DNA of 64,000 bases from an uncultured Bacilli bacterium (GCA_934148015.1 CAKPCU010000002.1:1-64000), one strand, 5' to 3'; positions 34,353 to 43,299 are shown, numbered from the stretch's first letter. A program made the numbers and translations. Notes: a model not told the origin generated them from the letters alone.

Positions 34353-34964
34353 ATGCAAAAATTAACAAATAGACAAAATGATGTATTAGATTGTATAAAA
34401 AGCTTTTCTGCAAAGCATGGCTATCCACCTACAGTAAGGGAAATTGGAGAGGTTTTGGGACTTAATTCACCTGCTACTATTCAATCTCATATAAATGCAT
34501 TAGAGCATAAAGGATACATAAAAAAAACTAGTTCAAAATATAGGTCTTTAGAGATTGTTGGTAATAACGAATATTTAAATGAGGATATTGCACAAGTTCC
34601 ACTACTTGGAAAAGTAACTGCTGGAACACCTATTGAAGCTATTGAAACTCCTAATGAATTTTTTAGCTTACCTGCATATTTAATACCAAAAAATGAAGAA
34701 GTATTCACTTTAAAGGTAAGTGGTGAAAGTATGATAAATGCTGGGATTTTAGATGGAGATATAGTAATAGTTAAAAGACAGAATGTAGCTAGAAATGGTG
34801 ATATAATAGTAGCTATGACAGAGGAAAATGAAGTTACTTTAAAAACATTTTATAAGGAACAAGGATACATTAGATTACAACCAGAAAATGATACTATGAA
34901 ACCAATAATACTTTCTACTTGTACCATTTTAGGCAAAGCTATTGGATTATATAGAAAATTTTAA
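34353..34964 (+). CDS. lexA: SOS repressor LexA
   Basis: This 203-residue protein has an N-terminal winged helix with PPTVREIGEVLGLNSPATIQ as recognition region. The self-cleavage site is Ala90-Gly91 (VTAGTP), with the catalytic dyad Ser126 (GESM) and Lys164 (VTLK). All cleavage residues are present, so it should respond to RecA filaments. Two LexA boxes upstream indicate autoregulation and joint control of the divergent small gene. It is one of few plus-strand genes here. Confidence 0.97.
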   Translation: MQKLTNRQNDVLDCIKSFSAKHGYPPTVREIGEVLGLNSPATIQSHINALEHKGYIKKTSSKYRSLEIVGNNEYLNEDIAQVPLLGKVTAGTPIEAIETPNEFFSLPAYLIPKNEEVFTLKVSGESMINAGILDGDIVIVKRQNVARNGDIIVAMTEENEVTLKTFYKEQGYIRLQPENDTMKPIILSTCTILGKAIGLYRKF

Positions 34965-34986
34965 AAGAGCTTAAAGGCTCTTTTTT
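34963..34986 (+). terminator. lexA terminator
   Basis: AAAAGAGC/GCTCTTTT is followed by T residues. The lexA stop and the end of the convergent fic gene meet here, and the stem can serve both. Confidence 0.8.
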
Positions 34987-36116
34987 ACATGTATATTTTT
35001 AATTATATTGTCATCATAATCTACGTATTTAAAGTTAAATGCTAATTCATAATTATTTTTAAAGCTAGATAAGTGGCCATTAGTTTCCCTTGTTTTAATT
35101 AGTATATCTTTTTCTATTAAAGGTAATATCATTTCCTCTTCTATTTTTAATACTTTTTTCTTATTATTATATCTATTATACATATTAGCAAAATCACTTA
35201 CCGTTATATTTCCTTTTATTGAAAGAAGATAATGAAGAGTTTGATAATCTAATGTTTCTAATTTTTTTGAGCAAGAATTTGCAATTAATTGCATAATATA
35301 TTCTTTTTCAAGTTCTGCAAGTACAGTATTCATCATGTATTTTAAAAATAGTGATATATCTGAATATTTTTTTGTTTCTCTTATTATTTTATAATATTCA
35401 TTTTTATTTATCTGAATTCCCCTATTAAAAATTACATATGGATAAACATTATTATTTAATAAATACCACATACTAGTTGTTCTAGCTGTTCTACCATTAA
35501 CATCATAATAAGGATGTATATAAACAAAGTAAAAGTGCAATATTTGAGATTTTAAGTAACTCATGGTCTTAGTATCATCAAAAGAATAATTATTCATAAA
35601 ATCTAGTAACTCATCCATCTTATCTTCAATTAAACTTGCATCAAGTCCCATATCAGGTCTTTTAGTAACATCACTAGAATAATAGATATAAACAGGATTC
35701 TTTCTATAATATTCTCCCATATTTTTATAATCTTCATCATCTAATAGTCCTTTACTCAAAATTGAATTTAATTTTTTTAAAGTTTCCTTAGTAATATCTT
35801 TATTATCTAATATATATCTATATCCTTCATATAAGTTAATAATACGTAATTTATCTTTTTCTTGGCTATTTTTATATATTTTCTTTTCATTTACAATTTT
35901 TTTAATTTTTTCTATATCATCATAATATCCTTCAACACTATTGTTAGATTGTACCTCATTAAATAATAAAACTTTTTTAGCAAAAGATAATGTATCCATT
36001 TTACCAGATTTTAATATAAATTCTTCTAATTCTTCTTCTTTTTCTTTTAACATATCTTCATTTATATAAAAATATCTATTATTGTTTTTAAGTGGTAATA
36101 TAATTTTTTTATTCAC
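34971..36116 (-). CDS. Fic-domain protein with variant active-site motif
   Basis: This 381-residue protein starts at GTG (AGAGGTGA upstream). The Fic core motif at 201-212 reads HPYYDVNGRTAR. The consensus HPFxDGNGRxxR has Gly where Val206 stands; His201, Asp205, Asn207, Arg209 and Arg212 are kept. An N-terminal S-x-x-E-G inhibitory-type segment (NNSVEG, 58-63) and an N-terminal Fic_N-like region suggest a self-inhibited class II Fic. A C-terminal winged helix seems likely after 280. Fic enzymes usually AMPylate proteins. The Gly to Val change may alter phosphate binding, so activity is uncertain. Confidence 0.8.
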   Translation of the reverse strand: MNKKIILPLKNNNRYFYINEDMLKEKEEELEEFILKSGKMDTLSFAKKVLLFNEVQSNNSVEGYYDDIEKIKKIVNEKKIYKNSQEKDKLRIINLYEGYRYILDNKDITKETLKKLNSILSKGLLDDEDYKNMGEYYRKNPVYIYYSSDVTKRPDMGLDASLIEDKMDELLDFMNNYSFDDTKTMSYLKSQILHFYFVYIHPYYDVNGRTARTTSMWYLLNNNVYPYVIFNRGIQINKNEYYKIIRETKKYSDISLFLKYMMNTVLAELEKEYIMQLIANSCSKKLETLDYQTLHYLLSIKGNITVSDFANMYNRYNNKKKVLKIEEEMILPLIEKDILIKTRETNGHLSSFKNNYELAFNFKYVDYDDNIIKNIHVKKSL

Positions 36117-36169
36117 AATAGATAGTCACCTCTTTTTGATTAAGTATTATACAACATAAAATAGTAAAA

Positions 36170-36198
36170 AGGAAGCTTAAAATAACATCAAGCTTCCT
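36170..36198 (-). terminator. Terminator downstream of the frameshifted dinD copy
   Basis: AGGAAGCTT (36170-36178) and AAGCTTCCT (36190-36198) form a perfect 9-bp stem, followed by TTTTT on the minus strand. It lies between the dinD copy and fic. The remaining intergenic DNA (36199-36406) is AT-rich with nothing recognised. Confidence 0.7.
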
Positions 36199-36406
36199 AA
36201 TCTATATAAAAACGCTTTATCATGCATCAGCGTTCTACAATATTATATGGTTTGTAACTTTTTTGTTTACTACTTTTTATACAAACCAATTTATGTACAT
36301 TTATAATATATCCATTTTTATAATAAAATTACACATATATTTTATTATACGTTTAATTTTTTCTAATATACTTCTTATCATAAAAGTTAAATTACTTTTT
36401 TATTAT

Positions 36407-37215
36407 TCATTTTTTATCTTTCGCTAATTCTTTTAAACTCTTTTCTGGTGTAAGTAATTTTTCTGGCATAGTTCCACCTAATCTTTCAATGCTATTTCTT
36501 ACTTCTTTTCCTACTTCATATAAGCAGAATTTGCAGTGTATTCATTATCAACGTTTTCTCTTTTTAATTTAGCATCTGTTTGAGCTATTCGAAATATGTT
36601 ATCTGCTAGTTCTTCACTCCCAATATTATCTAAGATGTCTTCTCTATATCTTAGTTTCTTTCTTTTGAAAATATCATCTGCTGTTTCACCATTATATAGT
36701 CCTTTATATCCTGCATTATGAAATTTTGCTAAATTCTTTACTCCACTATTAATAGCTGTTTTATTTAAATTATAATTGCCTCTTCTTGCTTGGTTTCTTC
36801 TATATAATCTTTTTTCATCTTCTGTTAGTTCATTGTATTCTTTTTCAGATAGTTCTTGTTTCCTTGTTTGAATGGCAAAGTAGGTTTGACCTAAAGCTAT
36901 AGCTTCTTTTCTAGAATCACCATTTTGTACAATTAGATAACATGCATATCTTGATAGCTTATAATCTAACAATTTTCTCTTTGTTTTCGAACCTATCTGA
37001 ACCATTTTCCCAACCCCGAGAAAATGGTCATTAGTATTATATCCACTTTTAAGACAAGATGTTTTTGCATATTCTATGGCATTAGAAAATCTTTCCCATT
37101 TACTATATCCAAGTAACGGCATTAATTCTCTTGCCAACCAATATTCATTACCTTGTTCATCTATATGTTTAATATCTTCAAATACTTTCTCTGTATATTC
37201 TTTTATTTCATTCAT
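36407..37215 (-). pseudogene. DinD-like gene, copy 1, frameshifted near the 3' end
   Basis: The first 234 codons match the intact copy at 39699-40520 but then hit a stop after YTANSAYMK. Shifting frame restores YEVGKEVRNSIERLGGTMPE and a Lys-rich end at a TGA (36407-36409), just like copy 2. A single indel near 36522 therefore removed about 38 residues. DinD is a DNA-damage-induced protein with a BRO-N-like fold; E. coli DinD acts on RecA filaments. AAAAGGAG precedes the ATG. The N-terminal third differs strongly between copies, while about 112 bp in the C-terminal half appear identical (36623-36734). Confidence 0.8.
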
Positions 37216-37284
37216 CTTAAATCTCCTTTTTATAGATTTTAATTATAATTTACAATCTTATTTCATTTATTATTAAACTTATCA

Positions 37285-38310
37285 TCACAATAATTCCAAA
37301 TTTCTCTTCTCATCTTCAATTACATTAATGAACTCTTGTTTTGATGGTATTGTTAATTTAAACTCAGCCGAAAAGATCGTATTATTATCTTCTGGAAGCG
37401 TATATTTAACTATTGTTTCGTTTTTATCAGTTGATAATAATATTCCAATAGTTTTATTTTCATCCAACGCTTTTATATTTCTATCGTAATAGTTTACATA
37501 CATCTGCATTTGCCCAATGTCCTTATGAGTTACTTTTCCTATTTTTAAATCTATAATTACAAAGCATTTAAGTATTCTATTATAAAATAGCAAATCAGGA
37601 TAATAATGCTCTGTATCAAGTGTAATTCTAACTTGATTACCAACATAAGTAAATCCCTTACCTAACTCCAACAAAAATTCTTTTAAATGATTTAAAATAT
37701 TTTTTTCTAAATCAGACTCTAAATAATTTGTATTTTCTTTAATATCCAAAAACTCTAATACAAATGGGTCTTTTATTATATCCTTAGGTTCATTAACTAT
37801 AAAACCTTTATTTGATATTTCTAATATTTTATTTTTATCTTTTGCATTATATACTCTTTCATATAAAAGTGTTGATCTTTGCCTTGCAAGTTCTCTAACA
37901 TTCCAATTAGAATTAATACATTCATGCATATAAAAATTTCTTTTTACATCATCTTCTATTTTTATAAGTTCTAAATAATGAGACCATGATAATTGCGACG
38001 ACAATGTTGTCGCAATTGGATAACATAAATAAAATTTTCTCATTCTTTCTAAATTTCTTTTTGAAAAACCTTTTCCAAAAACTGTTGTAAGCCTAATAGA
38101 TAACTCATTGGTAATATAATCATTATATTTAGCCCTTTTATTTCCACTTTGTTTTTCTATTATCATTTTGCCTATGTTCCAATATAGTTTTATCATTTCT
38201 GTATTAACAGTCTTATATACTCTATTTCTGCTTTCTTCAACTAACTTTTTTATATCATTATATAGCACATCAACTTCCTTACTATCTATTAAATCAATTT
38301 TGCTTTTCAT
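37285..38310 (-). CDS. YhcG/DUF1016-family PD-(D/E)XK nuclease
   Basis: Starting at 38310 (AGAAAGGAAGA upstream) gives 341 residues. The N-terminal DUF1016 domain has YWNIGKMIIEKQ and KGFSKRNLERMRKFY. The C-terminal nuclease domain carries PDLLFYNRILKCFVIIDLKIG, giving Asp and the Asp-x-Lys pair, then IGQMQMYVNYYD. Such proteins are predicted DNA nucleases often near restriction or mobile loci; biological roles are not settled. It follows the orphan comEC fragment with the same junction sequence found between intact comEC and dinD copy 2. Confidence 0.85.
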   Translation of the reverse strand: MKSKIDLIDSKEVDVLYNDIKKLVEESRNRVYKTVNTEMIKLYWNIGKMIIEKQSGNKRAKYNDYITNELSIRLTTVFGKGFSKRNLERMRKFYLCYPIATTLSSQLSWSHYLELIKIEDDVKRNFYMHECINSNWNVRELARQRSTLLYERVYNAKDKNKILEISNKGFIVNEPKDIIKDPFVLEFLDIKENTNYLESDLEKNILNHLKEFLLELGKGFTYVGNQVRITLDTEHYYPDLLFYNRILKCFVIIDLKIGKVTHKDIGQMQMYVNYYDRNIKALDENKTIGILLSTDKNETIVKYTLPEDNNTIFSAEFKLTIPSKQEFINVIEDEKRNLELL

Positions 38311-38321
38311 ATTCTTCCTTT

Positions 38322-38912
38322 CTATGGCTTGCAATTTTTAACCTTATATCCATTCTTATTTAATCTAATTTCTACACTTCCATCCTTATCTGTTCGGTAT
38401 ATTTTACTATCCTTTAAAATATCTAACACTGCCTCTTTAGGATGACCATACCTATTATTTTCACCTACACTAATTAAACTATATTTAGGATTAATACTAT
38501 CAATAAATTTTTTGCTACTACTTGTATTAGAGCCATGGTGTCCTACTTTTAAAAAGTCTATGTCATTTAAATTATACATATCTAAAATATCATTTTCTCT
38601 TTTAATACTAGCATCTGCCATAAATAGAAATTTTAAATTTTTGTAATTAAAGTAAATTACACTAGAATTGTCATTTTCATTATCATATAAAGATGTATTT
38701 AAAAATTGGAATTTATACTTATCTATATTTAAATTATCAATACATGAATAATATTTAATTTTTTTATTTTCTAACGCTTTGATTAATTTATTTTCTAGAT
38801 TATTAAAATTACCACAATTTAATATAACCTTTGAAACTCTAATATTATTTATCAAATTAACCGATTCTCCCATATGATCATAATCACCATGTGGCGACAT
38901 ACGTTTATGCAT
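38322..38912 (-). pseudogene. Orphan C-terminal fragment of comEC
   Basis: At most 196 codons match the metallo-beta-lactamase tail of the intact ComEC at 40537-42528 at roughly 60-65% identity. The fragment begins within the metal motif (HGDYDHMGES), and the preceding few codons (MHKRMS) are unrelated. There is no ribosome binding site and all membrane parts are missing. Its first 81 bases are nearly identical to the intact gene, then divergence rises. It ends with the same C-x-P-stop and AGAAAGGAAGA junction as the intact gene. It looks like an allele from another lineage left by recombination. Confidence 0.85.
38811..38891. repeat. 81-bp repeat within comEC tails, copy A
   Basis: This matches 41026-41106 at 80 of 81 bases by eye. 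It ends at CACCATG, where homology to comEC stops on the fragment side. It is the likely recombination junction. Confidence 0.8.
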
Positions 38913-38933
38913 ACGAATTTAAACAAAGAAAAA

Positions 38934-38954
38934 GAACTATCGTTTAAATAGTTC
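38934..38954 (-). terminator. Terminator of the unknown 38954-39649 gene
   Basis: GAACTAT/ATAGTTC with a 7-nt loop is followed on the minus strand by TTTTTC. It touches the stop codon. Confidence 0.65.
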
Positions 38955-39649
38955 TAATTATTTTTATTGGTGTCTTCTAGTGATAACACTTTCACTTTTG
39001 GTTGTTCTCCATCATTCACTGTATATTTTATAAAGATGTCATTATCTAAATTATGCAATAGTTCTTTCAACTCATTTTCACCCATTCTGTTTAATAAAGT
39101 TATTAAACCAGTTTTATCCAATGAATCAAAATAAGAGTGTTTCATACTATCAATATATTCATTTTTCACTACCTTAAAAGTTGGTGACTGTTCTAAATGT
39201 GTATAATATCTTTGAAATATAAAATATAAATAATTCTTTTTTAATTCCAAGTTTTCAAAATTTAGATTTAGCTCAATATCACCACAATTAATTCCCTTGA
39301 CACTTCTCTCAGTCCAATTAATAGCAAATTTTAAATCAATTTCCAAATTACTAAAGTTTATATCTTTAATAAATTCGTGATCTTCCAAAAGAAAATCAAT
39401 TATTTCGCTTATTTCTTCAAAATCAATAATATATGAAAACGTTGTTCGCTCTGGAACACTGCCCTTAAAACTATTGTTACCAAACATAAACATTATTTGC
39501 GTTTCATTATTACAAATATTCAATACTACATCTAATTGTGGTGATTTTCCATTACTTAAAATCGATAATCTATCTTCCACATAAGGGCAATATTTTAACA
39601 GTACACTTTTAACATATGAAATCAAATCTTGTTTTTTAATATTACTCAT
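38954..39649 (-). CDS. Unknown protein in the comEC-dinD cassette region
   Basis: The ATG at 39649 follows a strong TGGAGGTAAC site and gives 231 residues. The protein is acidic, soluble and has mixed strands and helices. Notable segments are FGNNSFKGSVPERTTFSY near 75-95, a run of alternating hydrophobic residues at 115-150, and a helical C-terminal part (LLNRMGENELKELLHNL). No transmembrane segment and no recognised catalytic motif. It is 50 bp downstream of dinD copy 2 and has its own terminator. Its companions (DinD, YhcG nuclease, Fic) suggest an accessory cassette, as inference. Confidence 0.6.
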   Translation of the reverse strand: MSNIKKQDLISYVKSVLLKYCPYVEDRLSILSNGKSPQLDVVLNICNNETQIMFMFGNNSFKGSVPERTTFSYIIDFEEISEIIDFLLEDHEFIKDINFSNLEIDLKFAINWTERSVKGINCGDIELNLNFENLELKKNYLYFIFQRYYTHLEQSPTFKVVKNEYIDSMKHSYFDSLDKTGLITLLNRMGENELKELLHNLDNDIFIKYTVNDGEQPKVKVLSLEDTNKNN

Positions 39650-39698
39650 AGTTACCTCCAAAATACATAATTGTTTCCTATTATATCATAAATCATAC

Positions 39699-40520
39699 CT
39701 ATTCTTTTAATTTTTTATTTTCTTTTTCTAATTCTTTTAAACTTGTTTTGGGTGTGGGTAGATTTTCTGGCATGGTTCCACCTAATCTTTTAATGCTACT
39801 CCTTATTTCTCTACCTACTTCATAATGAATAAAATGTGCTGTATATTCATTGTTTACGTTATCTCTTTTTAATTTAGCGTCCGTTTGAGCAATTCTAAAT
39901 ATATTGTCAGCAAGTTCTTCACTCCCCATATTATCTAAGATGTCTTCTCTATATCTTAGTTTCTTTCTTTTGAAAATATCATCTGCTGTTTCACCATTAT
40001 ATAGTCCTTTATATCCTGCATTATGAAATTTTGCTAAATCTTTTACTCCACTATTAACTGCTGTTTTATTTAAACTTAAATTACCTTTTCTTGCTTGATT
40101 TCTTCGATATAATCTTTTCTCATCTTCAGTAAGTTCATTATATTCTTTTTCACTTAGTTCCTGTTTTCTCGTTTGAATAGCAAAATATGTTTGGCCTAGA
40201 GCTATTATTTCTTTCTTGGGATTACCATTCATTACAATTAAATAACAAGCATATCTAGATAATTTATAATCTATTACATTTCTTATTGCTCCTTTTGCTA
40301 GTTTTATCATTTTGCGTTGTACCGCAAAATGATCATCTACATTATATTTACTTTCTTGGCAGGCAACTTTAGCTCTTTTAATTAAATCATTTAGGCTTCT
40401 CCATTGGTGATATCCTAATACTGATTGTAATTCTCTAGCTAACCAATATTCATTACCAAATTCATCTACATGTTTAATATATTCAAATACCTTTTCTGTA
40501 TATTCTTTTATTTCATTCAT
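39699..40520 (-). CDS. DinD-like DNA-damage-inducible protein, intact copy
   Basis: The start at 40520 (AGGAAGATG upstream) gives 273 residues, the usual DinD length. It begins MNEIKEYTEKVFEYIKHVDE; EYWLARELQSVLGY is the BRO-N-like motif and DYKLSRYACYLIVMNG a conserved core. The C-terminal part includes HNAGYKGLYNGETADDIF. It starts 16 bp after the comEC stop and shares comEC's transcript. No clear LexA box is seen nearby, so SOS induction is not supported by the sequence. The C-terminal half is nearly identical to copy 1 at 36407-37215. Confidence 0.85.
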   Translation of the reverse strand: MNEIKEYTEKVFEYIKHVDEFGNEYWLARELQSVLGYHQWRSLNDLIKRAKVACQESKYNVDDHFAVQRKMIKLAKGAIRNVIDYKLSRYACYLIVMNGNPKKEIIALGQTYFAIQTRKQELSEKEYNELTEDEKRLYRRNQARKGNLSLNKTAVNSGVKDLAKFHNAGYKGLYNGETADDIFKRKKLRYREDILDNMGSEELADNIFRIAQTDAKLKRDNVNNEYTAHFIHYEVGREIRSSIKRLGGTMPENLPTPKTSLKELEKENKKLKE

Positions 40521-40536
40521 TTTATCATCTTCCTTT

Positions 40537-42528
40537 CTATGGACTACAAGTCTCAATTTTTAATTTATTATTTTTAATTTTAAATATAATACTTCCATCT
40601 TGATCTGTTCTATACATTTTTGAATTACTCAAATTATTTATTACTTCTTTATTTGGATGGCCATACCTATTATTCTTTCCAACACTAATAATTGAATATT
40701 TAGGACTAATCTCATTTATAAAATCTTTACTACTACTTGTTTTACTTCCGTGATGTCCTACTTTGAGTACATCGATATCTGATAGATTATATTCTTCTAA
40801 AATATCTTTTTCTTTATCTATTCCTGCATCTCCCATAAACATGAACTCATAACCATTAAGTTCTGTATATATAACATTACCATTATCATTTTCATTATCA
40901 TATTCTTTCGTATTTAGAAATTGTAGTTTATACTTATCTATATTTAATTCTTTAATGCACAAATAATATTTGATTTTTTTTCTATCTAAAACTTCAATTA
41001 ATTCATTTTCTAAATTATTAAACTCACCACAATTTAATATAACCTTTGAAACTCTAATATTATTTATCAAATTAACTGATTCTCCCATATGATCATAATC
41101 ACCATGAGTTAAAATAAGTACATCTATTCTGTTTATTCCTTTAGAATTAAGATAAGGAATTATTTTATTCTTTGCAAGTGAATAATTACTGTTAAATAAA
41201 CCACCTGTATCTATTAAAACTGTTTTACCATGCGGAAGTATAATTACACTAGAATCCCCTTGCCCAACATCTAAATAAGTAATAGTTTGATTAAAAATAA
41301 ACAATTTACTATTTACATTAATTACAAATATTAAAAGATACAGCATTATATATTTCTTATTTTTATTTATAAAAAGATATAAGAAAGCGTAATATAAAAT
41401 AATCATAAAAATATTAGGTTTAGAAATAACAACTGAAAACACTTTTACTTTATTTAAAAAGCCTATAGTATAGTTAAAGAACTTAATTAAATTGTAAAAA
41501 GAATTATCCAAGAATTTGAACATAAATGTTAGCAAACTAAAAGGAAATATTATAATTGTTACTACAGGAATATAAATTAAATTATATATAATCGTAAGTA
41601 AATTCACTTTAAAATAATATAAAGCTAAAATTGGAACTGATGATAAAAAACTAATTAAACTAGTATAAACTAAATTTTTTCTTTTTACACTAAGTATAAA
41701 AAAGGTTATAGTAAAAGAAAAAATAAAACCAATATTATAAGCTAAATATGGATTAAAAAGTAATAATATAAAAAATACAAATATAAGTAAATAATTTTTT
41801 TTATAATTAAGAGAATATCTTTTATTTAAAAAACATGCTAATAAAAAGAAGACACATCTTATAAGTGATATCGCATAATTAGTTAAAAATAACATAAATA
41901 GTAAAAATATAAACATAACTTTTTCTTTTAATTTTTTATTTTTAATTAATTTATTAAGCACTAATAAAAAGAAATTAATATGCATACCAGAAATAGCAAA
42001 AAGATGACTGATACCTAAATTTTTGTACCATTCTTTATAGTCTTTTTCTATCATACTTTGATCTGCTATAATAAAAGCTTTTAAATAATTACTAGATTTA
42101 TATTTATCTATATGTTTGATAAAATCATTTTTTATTCTGTATAAAATATTTTTATTCTTGCTAATTAAAAGGGCCTTTTCCTCTACTAACACATATTTTA
42201 TGTTTAATGATAATAAATACTTGCGATAATTAAAAAGATTAAATACCGAATTATTTTTAGAAGTCTTAATACTACCACATACTTTAACTTTATCTCCTAA
42301 GTAATATTTAAAATTATCATATGTAGTAACTCTATATTTATAATTATTTTTAATATCATAAACATATCTATTATCATATTTAATTACATTAACTATCTTA
42401 CCTTTAATACATCCATCTTTTATAAATTCTTCCTTTTTATCATTAATTAATAAATAAAATGTTTTAATTAATGAGATAACACAAATTAAAATTAATACTA
42501 TACTTAATTTCTTTTTATCAAACTTCAA
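40537..42528 (-). CDS. comEC: Competence channel protein ComEC/Rec2
   Basis: The 663-residue protein has two N-terminal hydrophobic helices around an OB-like domain, then a competence domain of about eight membrane helices (roughly 150-400, with ISHLFAISGMHINFFLL). The C-terminal metallo-beta-lactamase domain has LDVGQGDSSVIILPHGK and the metal motif THGDYDHMGE. ComEC forms the channel that takes single-stranded DNA through the membrane; the C-terminal domain is thought to degrade one strand. It overlaps comEA by 11 bp. A diverged second copy of its tail lies at 38322-38912. Confidence 0.95.
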   Translation of the reverse strand: MKFDKKKLSIVLILICVISLIKTFYLLINDKKEEFIKDGCIKGKIVNVIKYDNRYVYDIKNNYKYRVTTYDNFKYYLGDKVKVCGSIKTSKNNSVFNLFNYRKYLLSLNIKYVLVEEKALLISKNKNILYRIKNDFIKHIDKYKSSNYLKAFIIADQSMIEKDYKEWYKNLGISHLFAISGMHINFFLLVLNKLIKNKKLKEKVMFIFLLFMLFLTNYAISLIRCVFFLLACFLNKRYSLNYKKNYLLIFVFFILLLFNPYLAYNIGFIFSFTITFFILSVKRKNLVYTSLISFLSSVPILALYYFKVNLLTIIYNLIYIPVVTIIIFPFSLLTFMFKFLDNSFYNLIKFFNYTIGFLNKVKVFSVVISKPNIFMIILYYAFLYLFINKNKKYIMLYLLIFVINVNSKLFIFNQTITYLDVGQGDSSVIILPHGKTVLIDTGGLFNSNYSLAKNKIIPYLNSKGINRIDVLILTHGDYDHMGESVNLINNIRVSKVILNCGEFNNLENELIEVLDRKKIKYYLCIKELNIDKYKLQFLNTKEYDNENDNGNVIYTELNGYEFMFMGDAGIDKEKDILEEYNLSDIDVLKVGHHGSKTSSSKDFINEISPKYSIISVGKNNRYGHPNKEVINNLSNSKMYRTDQDGSIIFKIKNNKLKIETCSP
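41026..41106. repeat. 81-bp repeat within comEC tails, copy B
   Basis: The partner of 38811-38891, within intact comEC. It encodes the segment from the HGDYDH motif through SKVILNCG. Confidence 0.8.
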
Positions 42529-43234
42529 TATTATCCTTTATTTTATTAAATATACTCTCTCCAATGCCAGATACATTTAATATGTCTTCTATTTTTTCAA
42601 AATATCCATTAGTATTTCTATAATCTATTATCTTTTTAGCCTTTGCTTCTCCTATTCCTTTCAAAGTCATAAGTTCTTCCAAACTAGCCGTATTAATTGA
42701 TATTTTACCTTGAATAGAATTTGTCTTTTCTTCTTCATTTTTACTTTCTTTGGAAGCTTTTGTAGTAGAGGCATCTTTAGCATTATTACATGCTTTATTA
42801 CCAGTATCTGGACATACACACTCTGTTGATACACATTTTAAAGTTTTATTATCACTACTATTATTATTTTTCATATAGTCTTCTATTTCTTTAGTAGTAT
42901 AAATAATTAAATACATTTCATCTTCTACTTTTTTACTTAAATTTAAATTTTTAGTATAAGAATCATTAGTAAGCCCTCCAGCAAGTTTTATAACATCAGT
43001 AATTCGTTTTCCCTCTTCTATTTCATACACTCCAGGTGAATCAACAGCCCCTTTAATATCAACAAACACCGTACCATTATCCTTAGACTCTTTTTTATTA
43101 ATAACAGACATTTTTTTATCACTTTCAGTTTGAATAGTATCTTCTCTATCAGTGGTAAAGCTAATAGTAAGCATTAATATTACTACAAAAATAAATATAA
43201 AATATTTCCAATACCTTCTTAAAAAATTAAACAT
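42518..43234 (-). CDS. comEA: Competence DNA receptor ComEA
   Basis: The 238-residue protein has one N-terminal membrane anchor (about 9-24), a SLBB-like domain at roughly 55-115 (VFVDIKGAVDSPGVYEIEEG), a Cys/Lys/Ser-rich linker with four cysteines (CVSTECVCPDTGNKAC), and a C-terminal helix-hairpin-helix pair (ELMTLKGIGEAKAKKI, ILNVSGIGESIF). ComEA binds incoming double-stranded DNA outside the membrane. Its 3' end overlaps comEC, giving the standard comEA-comEC operon. Confidence 0.95.
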   Translation of the reverse strand: MFNFLRRYWKYFIFIFVVILMLTISFTTDREDTIQTESDKKMSVINKKESKDNGTVFVDIKGAVDSPGVYEIEEGKRITDVIKLAGGLTNDSYTKNLNLSKKVEDEMYLIIYTTKEIEDYMKNNNSSDNKTLKCVSTECVCPDTGNKACNNAKDASTTKASKESKNEEEKTNSIQGKISINTASLEELMTLKGIGEAKAKKIIDYRNTNGYFEKIEDILNVSGIGESIFNKIKDNIEV

Positions 43235-43299
43235 TTTTACCTCCTTCTAATCATATTATTATCTACTTAATATGTAAAACCCTCTTCTAAAATTAAAAA

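Noticed and set aside
36117..36406. Possible additional gene between fic and the dinD copy
   Set aside because: Only the terminator at 36170-36198 and AT-rich sequence are present; no frame with a start and ribosome binding site.
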